Origin: a virus
DNA length: 24,976 bases
Virus record (IMG/VR): IMGVR_UViG_3300021085_000201
Location: 1-24,976 of that record
Reading direction: 5' to 3' (one strand)
The position numbers and the translations under genes are program-made. Positions 20,870-24,976 of this stretch are shown here, one piece after another; within the stretch, counting starts at the first letter, position 1; the number at the start of each line of letters is the position of its first letter. The notes under the pieces were generated by a model. The model made no database searches and was not told the DNA's origin. It saw only the letters and a list, made by a program, of their open reading frames with translations.

Positions 20870-21340
20870 ATGAAAAGTCCAAAAGAAATTGTAGATGCTT
20901 TCAAAAGTATTTTACTTTCTTCTGAAGAAGTAGTTGAAACACCTGTAGAAGAGGTTGTTGAACTAGCTGAAGAAAAAGTAGAACAAGCTGAGGAAGTTAT
21001 CGAAGAAGCTCCTATCGCAGAAGAAGAAGTTATTTCTGAAGATTCAGATATTGAATCACTAAAGAAGAAATACGATTCTTTATACGAAGAGTTAGATTCA
21101 TTAAAGGCTTCTGTTAAGCAGATGATGGAAATCGTTTCTCCTTCAGAAGAGAAAGATGTTCCTGCTGAGTTATCAGAGGAAGTAGAAATTAAGGAAGAAG
21201 TTACTGAATTATCTGTAGAAGCAGAAGAAATAGTACATTCTCCAGAAGCTCAAGTAGAGCAAAAACAACAACATTTATATTCACAAAGCAGAAGTAGAAC
21301 TGTGAAAGATTCAATCTACAACAAACTATTTAATAAATAA
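20870..21340 (+). CDS. Capsid scaffold protein, putative
   Basis: A 156-aa, very acidic protein with long Glu/Val-rich stretches (ETPVEEVVELAEEKVEQAEE), a probable coiled coil SLKKKYDSLYEELDSLKASV (64-83), and a basic C-terminal end SRSRTVKDSIYNKLFNK. This combination (acidic, helical, basic C-terminus) immediately upstream of the major capsid gene is typical of internal scaffolds, where the basic tail binds the capsid protein. No sequence family was recognised. It would be cleaved by the upstream protease or expelled during maturation. Codon use leans towards the highly expressed type seen in the capsid gene. Confidence 0.7.
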   Translation: MKSPKEIVDAFKSILLSSEEVVETPVEEVVELAEEKVEQAEEVIEEAPIAEEEVISEDSDIESLKKKYDSLYEELDSLKASVKQMMEIVSPSEEKDVPAELSEEVEIKEEVTELSVEAEEIVHSPEAQVEQKQQHLYSQSRSRTVKDSIYNKLFNK

Positions 21341-21346
21341 AAAAAG

Positions 21347-22276
21347 ATGGCAACAACAACTTCAATTACAACAACTTACGCAGGAGAAAAAGCAGCAGGG
21401 TACATCTCAGCAGCTTTATTATCTGCAAATACTATCGAAAACGGTGGTATTACTGTTAAACCAAATGTAAAGTTCAAGCAAGTAATCAAGAGACTTTCTA
21501 CCACAGACTTAATCGCTGATGGAAGCTGTGATTTCGCTGCTACTGACACTGTTACTTTAGACGAGAAAATCTTACAACCAGAGGAATTCCAAGTAAACTT
21601 AAACTTGTGTAAATCTGATTTTAGAGATGACTGGGATGCAATATCTATGGGATATTCTGCATTTGACAACTTACCTCCTTCTTTCCAAGAGTTTTTAATC
21701 GCTGAGATTATTGCTAAGATTGCTGACAAGAATGAGAAAAATATCTGGATGGGTGCTACTGCAACTGCTGGAGAATTTGACGGATTAGTAGCTTTAGCTA
21801 CTGCTGACGGAACTGTAAACGATGTAGTAGGAACTACTGTTACTTCTGCTAACGTAATCGCTGAAATGGGTAAAGTAGTAGACGCTATGCCTTCTGCATT
21901 ATACGGAAAGTCAGATGTAAAATTATACGTTGCTCAAAACGTTTATAAAGCTTATGTAAGAGCTTTAGGAGGATTTGGTGCTGACGGAGTAGGAGCTGCT
22001 GGTTACGAAGCAAAAGGAAATAACCAAGCTATCAACTCATTATTATTTGATGGAGTAGAGGTATTCTTAGCAAACGGATTAGACTCTAACTATATGTACT
22101 TAGCTGAATCTTCTAACATCTTCTTTGGAACAGGATTATTATCTGACCACAACGAAGTAAAAGTATTAGATATGGCTGACATTGATGGTTCACAAAATGT
22201 ACGTTTCGTAATGAGATTTACTGCAGGTGTACAACACGGATTTGGTTCAGACATCGTTCTTTACACTCCAGCTTAA
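21347..22276 (+). CDS. Major capsid protein
   Basis: A 309-aa protein in the position after scaffold, with alpha/beta composition and many Ala and Gly residues, as in HK97-fold capsid proteins. Supporting segments include FQEFLIAEIIAKIADKNEKN (114-133), an analogue of the spine helix region, VKLYVAQNVYKAYVRALGGF (around 200-215) and VRFVMRFTAGVQHGFGSDIV near the end. The codon use is visibly different from neighbours: many aac, atc, gta and gct codons, as in very highly expressed genes. It begins six bases after the scaffold gene and is followed by a GC-rich hairpin at 22298. The fold is inferred from pattern and context. Confidence 0.8.
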   Translation: MATTTSITTTYAGEKAAGYISAALLSANTIENGGITVKPNVKFKQVIKRLSTTDLIADGSCDFAATDTVTLDEKILQPEEFQVNLNLCKSDFRDDWDAISMGYSAFDNLPPSFQEFLIAEIIAKIADKNEKNIWMGATATAGEFDGLVALATADGTVNDVVGTTVTSANVIAEMGKVVDAMPSALYGKSDVKLYVAQNVYKAYVRALGGFGADGVGAAGYEAKGNNQAINSLLFDGVEVFLANGLDSNYMYLAESSNIFFGTGLLSDHNEVKVLDMADIDGSQNVRFVMRFTAGVQHGFGSDIVLYTPA

Positions 22277-22297
22277 TTAACTGATTATTAACAATAA

Positions 22298-22318
22298 CCC
22301 TCCTCTTTGTGGGGAGGG
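22298..22318 (+). terminator. GC-rich hairpin after capsid gene
   Basis: CCCTCCTC (22298-22305), loop TTTGT, GGGGAGGG (22311-22318), eight pairs including one T-G. There is no T tract after it, so it is a partial terminator or an mRNA 3'-end stabiliser, allowing unequal expression of the capsid and downstream tail tube genes. Confidence 0.6.
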
Positions 22319-22340
22319 ATATTAAAACCCAATACAACAA

Positions 22341-22874
22341 ATGGCTTGTGATTTAACATTAGGAAGAAAAGAAGTATGTAAAGATTCGGTTGGAGGTATA
22401 AAAGCTATCTACTTCTCGAATTTTGAAGATACTACTACTGCTAGTTACACATTTGATTCTTCTGATACAGACGTTATTGACGCTGTGTCTGGAACACCAA
22501 ATGTATACAAGTATGAAGTAAGAGATGCTTCTTCTTTCACGCAAAATATTCAGTCTAGTGCTGAAACAGGAACTACTGCCTTCGAACAAGTAGTTGAATT
22601 GACCTTGAAAAAATTAACTGTTGATGACCATAAAGAATTAAAATTACTTTCTTATGGTAGACCAAGAGTTATCGTTCAAGACCAAAATGACAATTACTTT
22701 TTAGCTGGACTTGAGAATGGCTGTCAAGTAACTGCTGGTACTATCGTAACAGGACAAGCAATGAATGACCTAAGTGGTTATACATTAACTTTAACTGGTA
22801 TGGAAAAGAGACCTGCTAACTTCTTGGATTCTGACCCTGCAACTGTAGGATTTACTGTTGTAGTTCAATCATAG
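22341..22874 (+). CDS. Probable major tail (tube) protein
   Basis: A 177-aa beta-rich protein beginning MACDLTLGRKEVCKDSVGGI. That opening, with KDSVGGIKAIYFSNF, is one I recall from abundant tail proteins of Bacteroidota phages. Size and the run of strands (VYKYEVRD, FEQVVELTLKKL, PRVIVQDQNDNYFLAG, GYTLTLTGME) fit a tail tube subunit. The codon use resembles the capsid gene, consistent with many copies per virion. It is 64 bases after the capsid gene, between a leaky hairpin and a strong terminator. Alternative: a capsid decoration protein, which is also abundant and adjacent to the capsid gene. Confidence 0.6.
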   Translation: MACDLTLGRKEVCKDSVGGIKAIYFSNFEDTTTASYTFDSSDTDVIDAVSGTPNVYKYEVRDASSFTQNIQSSAETGTTAFEQVVELTLKKLTVDDHKELKLLSYGRPRVIVQDQNDNYFLAGLENGCQVTAGTIVTGQAMNDLSGYTLTLTGMEKRPANFLDSDPATVGFTVVVQS

Positions 22875-22904
22875 TTTTTAAGTTTACTTTATGTTTTTTA
22901 GTTT

Positions 22905-22932
22905 AGGTCTACTTCGGTAGACCTTTTCTTTT
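22905..22932 (+). terminator. UUCG-loop Rho-independent terminator
   Basis: AGGTCTAC (22905-22912), TTCG tetraloop, GTAGACCT (22917-22924), perfect eight-pair stem, then TTTTCTTTT. It closes the scaffold-capsid-tube unit and is followed ten bases later by the late-promoter-like copy C. Confidence 0.9.
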
Positions 22933-22941
22933 GCAATAAAA

Positions 22942-22971
22942 ACAAAAAAGTAAATATACGTTATAAGTTTA
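22942..22971 (+). promoter_or_regulatory. Putative phage late promoter, copy C (portal unit)
   Basis: ACAAAA at 22942-22947, 11 bases, CGTTATA at 22959-22965, AGTTTA ending at 22971, whose last A is the A of the ATG. It follows a strong terminator, so a promoter is needed here. As with copy B, a leaderless transcript is predicted. Confidence 0.6.
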
Positions 22972-23321
22972 TGATTAGATTATTGCCAACATCAAGCTCA
23001 CAAACTTTTTCTATCTTACCTAGAACATTAGATACAACAGGTATCGATGCTACAATAAGAGAAGACGGAACAGGCAACGTAGTAACAATTTCAAATGTTA
23101 CAGCATCAGTCAACAATGACTACATAGATATAACTCTATCTTCAGATAAGTTTATAGCTGAAAGAGCCTATGTCTTAGAGATGACTAGAGGTGCGAATTT
23201 ATGGTATAGAGATAAGATATACGTTACAAGTCAAACAGACACGGATATTTACCATACTATAAATACTGGTTACTATGAAGAGAACGATACAGATGGCGAT
23301 GATAAATACATAACAATATAA
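22971..23321 (+). CDS. Small virion-associated protein, unknown function
   Basis: A 116-aa protein with beta-strand pattern: MIRLLPTSSSQTFSILPRTL, GNVVTISNVTASVNNDYIDI, RAYVLEMTRGANLWYRDKIY. Length, composition and position before the portal gene suggest a structural protein, perhaps a small beta-sandwich. The ATG coincides with the end of the promoter-like motif; no other start would keep the conserved-looking N-terminus. The stop shares a base with the portal start (TAATG), so production may be coupled. I recall similar short proteins in Bacteroidota phages but no named family. Confidence 0.6.
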   Translation: MIRLLPTSSSQTFSILPRTLDTTGIDATIREDGTGNVVTISNVTASVNNDYIDITLSSDKFIAERAYVLEMTRGANLWYRDKIYVTSQTDTDIYHTINTGYYEENDTDGDDKYITI

Positions 23322-24976
23322 TGGGTAAAATAAATATTAAAAAGAATTATTCAGTAAGTAAGCCAAAGACGTATACTAAGAACTTTAGTGTCGTTGAACT
23401 ATCTACCTATGAGATGCCAAAGGCTATAGAAAGAAAAGGAGATAATTGGGTTAGCTGGGGAGAAGACAACAATCACTTTGGTAGACTAATAGACTTAAAT
23501 CTAGGTAGTCCTACTAACTCAAGATGTATAAAAGGTATATCTGATATGATTTATGGTAGAGGATTAGAATGTACTGATAGTAAAGAGAAGCCTGTAGATT
23601 GGGCAGAGACTCAATTAATATTTAAGCCTAAAGACATTAAAAGAATAGTAAACGATAGGAAAGAGTTAGGAATGGCTGCTATTCAAGTTGTTTACAATAA
23701 AACTAAAAAAAGAGTACTAAAAGCATTACACTTTCCAATAGAAACTCTTAGAGCTGAGAAAGCTGTAGATGGAATTATCAAGGCTTGGTACTATCATCCT
23801 AATTGGGCTGAGTACAAGAGAGGCGATAAGCCTAAAAGAATACCTGCTTTTGGTCAAGGTGGTAAGAAGGAAACTTCTGAGATATTTGTATCTAAACCTT
23901 ATCAAAGTGGATTTTGGTATTATACTCCTAGTGACTATCACGGATGTTTACAGTACTGTGATTTAGAGGTAGAGGTATCTAACTACCATATCAACAATAT
24001 AAAAAATGGTTTACAGCCTAGCTTGTTTATTAATTTCAACAATGGTATTCCTCCAGAGGAGACTCAAGAAATAATAGAAAGCAAAATAAACGATAAGTTT
24101 GGAGGAACAAATAATGCAGGTAGAACAATTATAGCTTTTAACGAAGACAAAGATAGTTCTGCAACTATAGACCCTATACACTTACCAGATGCTCACGCAC
24201 AATATCAGTTCTTAGCTGATGAGAGTAGAGAGAAGATAATGTTAGGACACGGAATTGTATCTCCTATTTTATTAGGTATTAAGGATAACACAGGTTTTGG
24301 TAACAATGCAGAGGAATTAAGAACTGCATCTATACTTATGGATAACTTTGTTATTAGACCTTTCCAAAAGGATTTATTAGATGATTTCTGTGAGATATTA
24401 TCTGTAAATGGAATATACCTAAACTTATACTTTGTTACTTTACAACCTATTGAGTTTACAGAATTAGACAACATCTCTACTAAGATTAAGAGAGAAGAAG
24501 AAACAGGAGAGAAGCTAAGTTCTCAAGAAGAGCCAACAGACTTTTCTGATGAAGAAGGAGATGATATGTTACAGCAGTTAGAAGGCTTAGGAGAGATTAT
24601 AAGCGATGATTGGGAGGTTATACATACTGAGAAGTATGCTGAGGAGTTAAGTGAGGTTAAAATGGCTGAAATTAAGTCTAGTAATAAATCATCTAAGGAA
24701 GATAGTGAAATCTATAAAGTTAGATACGCTTATATGCCTGTAAGAAAATCTCCAGACAGTAGAACTTTCTGCAAGAAGATGGAAACGTTTACAGAAAGAA
24801 AGATAGTATTTAGGAAGGAAGATATTAATATGATGTCTTTTAGAGGTGTAAATAATGAGTTAGGTCATAACAGACAAAACTATAGTTTACTAAAATTTAA
24901 AGGAGGTAAAAACTGTCATCATTTCTGGGAATTAAGAGTATACAAGTTGAAAGGAGATAAGAGAGTAGACCCTAAT
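23321..24976 (+). CDS. Portal protein, 3'-truncated by window end, with C-terminal extra domain
   Basis: An open frame of 552 codons running to the window end. The portal is the dodecameric ring through which DNA enters and leaves the head. Portal-like features: WGEDNNHFGRL near 46-56, repeated Trp/Tyr strands in 140-215, and GHGIVSPILLGIKDNTGFGN (about 308-327) followed by AEELRTASILMDNFVIRPFQ, the helix region typical of SPP1/PBSX-type portals. An acidic linker (about 385-440) leads to a second domain with YKVRYAYMPVRKSPDSRTFC (about 464-483), FRKEDINMMSFRGVNNELGH and KGGKNCHHFWELRVYK (about 528-543). That domain carries Cys and His suitable for metal binding, is a pattern I recall from phage head proteins, and is unlike a simple portal. 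The stop is beyond the window. Confidence 0.8.
   Translation, partial: MGKINIKKNYSVSKPKTYTKNFSVVELSTYEMPKAIERKGDNWVSWGEDNNHFGRLIDLNLGSPTNSRCIKGISDMIYGRGLECTDSKEKPVDWAETQLIFKPKDIKRIVNDRKELGMAAIQVVYNKTKKRVLKALHFPIETLRAEKAVDGIIKAWYYHPNWAEYKRGDKPKRIPAFGQGGKKETSEIFVSKPYQSGFWYYTPSDYHGCLQYCDLEVEVSNYHINNIKNGLQPSLFINFNNGIPPEETQEIIESKINDKFGGTNNAGRTIIAFNEDKDSSATIDPIHLPDAHAQYQFLADESREKIMLGHGIVSPILLGIKDNTGFGNNAEELRTASILMDNFVIRPFQKDLLDDFCEILSVNGIYLNLYFVTLQPIEFTELDNISTKIKREEETGEKLSSQEEPTDFSDEEGDDMLQQLEGLGEIISDDWEVIHTEKYAEELSEVKMAEIKSSNKSSKEDSEIYKVRYAYMPVRKSPDSRTFCKKMETFTERKIVFRKEDINMMSFRGVNNELGHNRQNYSLLKFKGGKNCHHFWELRVYKLKGDKRVDPN

Noticed and set aside
21376-21729. A 117-codon leftward frame inside the capsid gene
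   Set aside because: Open only because of the codon bias of the highly expressed capsid gene on the other strand; no promoter or start context.
23726-24474. Short frames on both strands within 23726-24474
   Set aside because: They lie inside the long portal frame that starts at 23321 and stays open to the window end.
1-24976. Prophage integration genes or tRNA genes
   Set aside because: No integrase, excisionase, attachment repeat or tRNA cloverleaf was recognised; absence in this window does not settle lifestyle.

Overview
The window reads as part of the genome of a tailed double-stranded DNA phage (Caudoviricetes, probably a long flexible-tailed siphovirus) infecting a member of the Bacteroidota, most likely a flavobacterium. 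The DNA is AT-rich. Genes are tightly packed with A-rich start contexts (often acaacattATG or TAATG) and almost no Shine-Dalgarno sequence. Several promoters match the Bacteroidota form TTTG-N19/20-TAnnTTTG. The gene content is phage: terminase, tail assembly chaperone, tape measure, prohead protease, scaffold, major capsid protein and portal. No integrase, tRNA, CRISPR array or IS element was seen. All family calls come from reading the sequence, not from a database search.

Layout. (1) 1-3586, rightward, DNA metabolism and early or middle genes: RusA-like resolvase, a sigma-70-like factor, a PD-(D/E)XK nuclease, a Cys-containing conserved protein, a RecE-like PD-(D/E)XK protein, two small unknowns and a DnaA-domain-IV-like protein. 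(2) 3587-5275, a self-contained terminase unit with its own promoter and terminator. (3) 5205-5683, a non-coding stretch with G-rich repeats, a terminator, a host-type promoter, a boxA-like sequence and a leader hairpin. It leads into nine tiny unknown genes (5684-7641) closed by a terminator. (4) 7995-11107, a leftward accessory block with two host-type promoters and a terminator. It encodes a dATP/dGTP-diphosphohydrolase-like protein, two single-pass membrane peptides, a ParB-like protein, a GIY-YIG nuclease with a separately encoded HTH partner, and several unknowns. (5) 11116-20798, rightward tail module: tail assembly chaperone with a probable -1 frameshift, tail-completion proteins, a tail protein, a 1020-aa tail protein ending in three FN3 domains, tape measure, prohead protease and a SEC-C-like mini-protein. 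(6) 20837-22932: scaffold, major capsid protein and probable tail tube protein, closed by a UUCG-loop terminator. (7) 22942 to the end: a small structural gene and a portal gene that runs off the window.

How it fits together. The strongest unexplained signal is a bipartite sequence, ACAAAA-N11-CGTTATA-N3-TTA, found with identical spacing immediately before the terminase unit, the tail unit and the portal unit, with a degenerate core copy before the scaffold-capsid unit. Regions with host-type promoters carry unknown or accessory genes; regions with this motif carry packaging and virion genes. Together with the sigma-like gene at 335-925 this suggests a phage-encoded late transcription switch. 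At two sites the last A of the motif is the A of the ATG, so those mRNAs could be leaderless. A second strong signal is a nine-T slippery run in the tail chaperone gene, followed by about 190 bases that read well in two frames.
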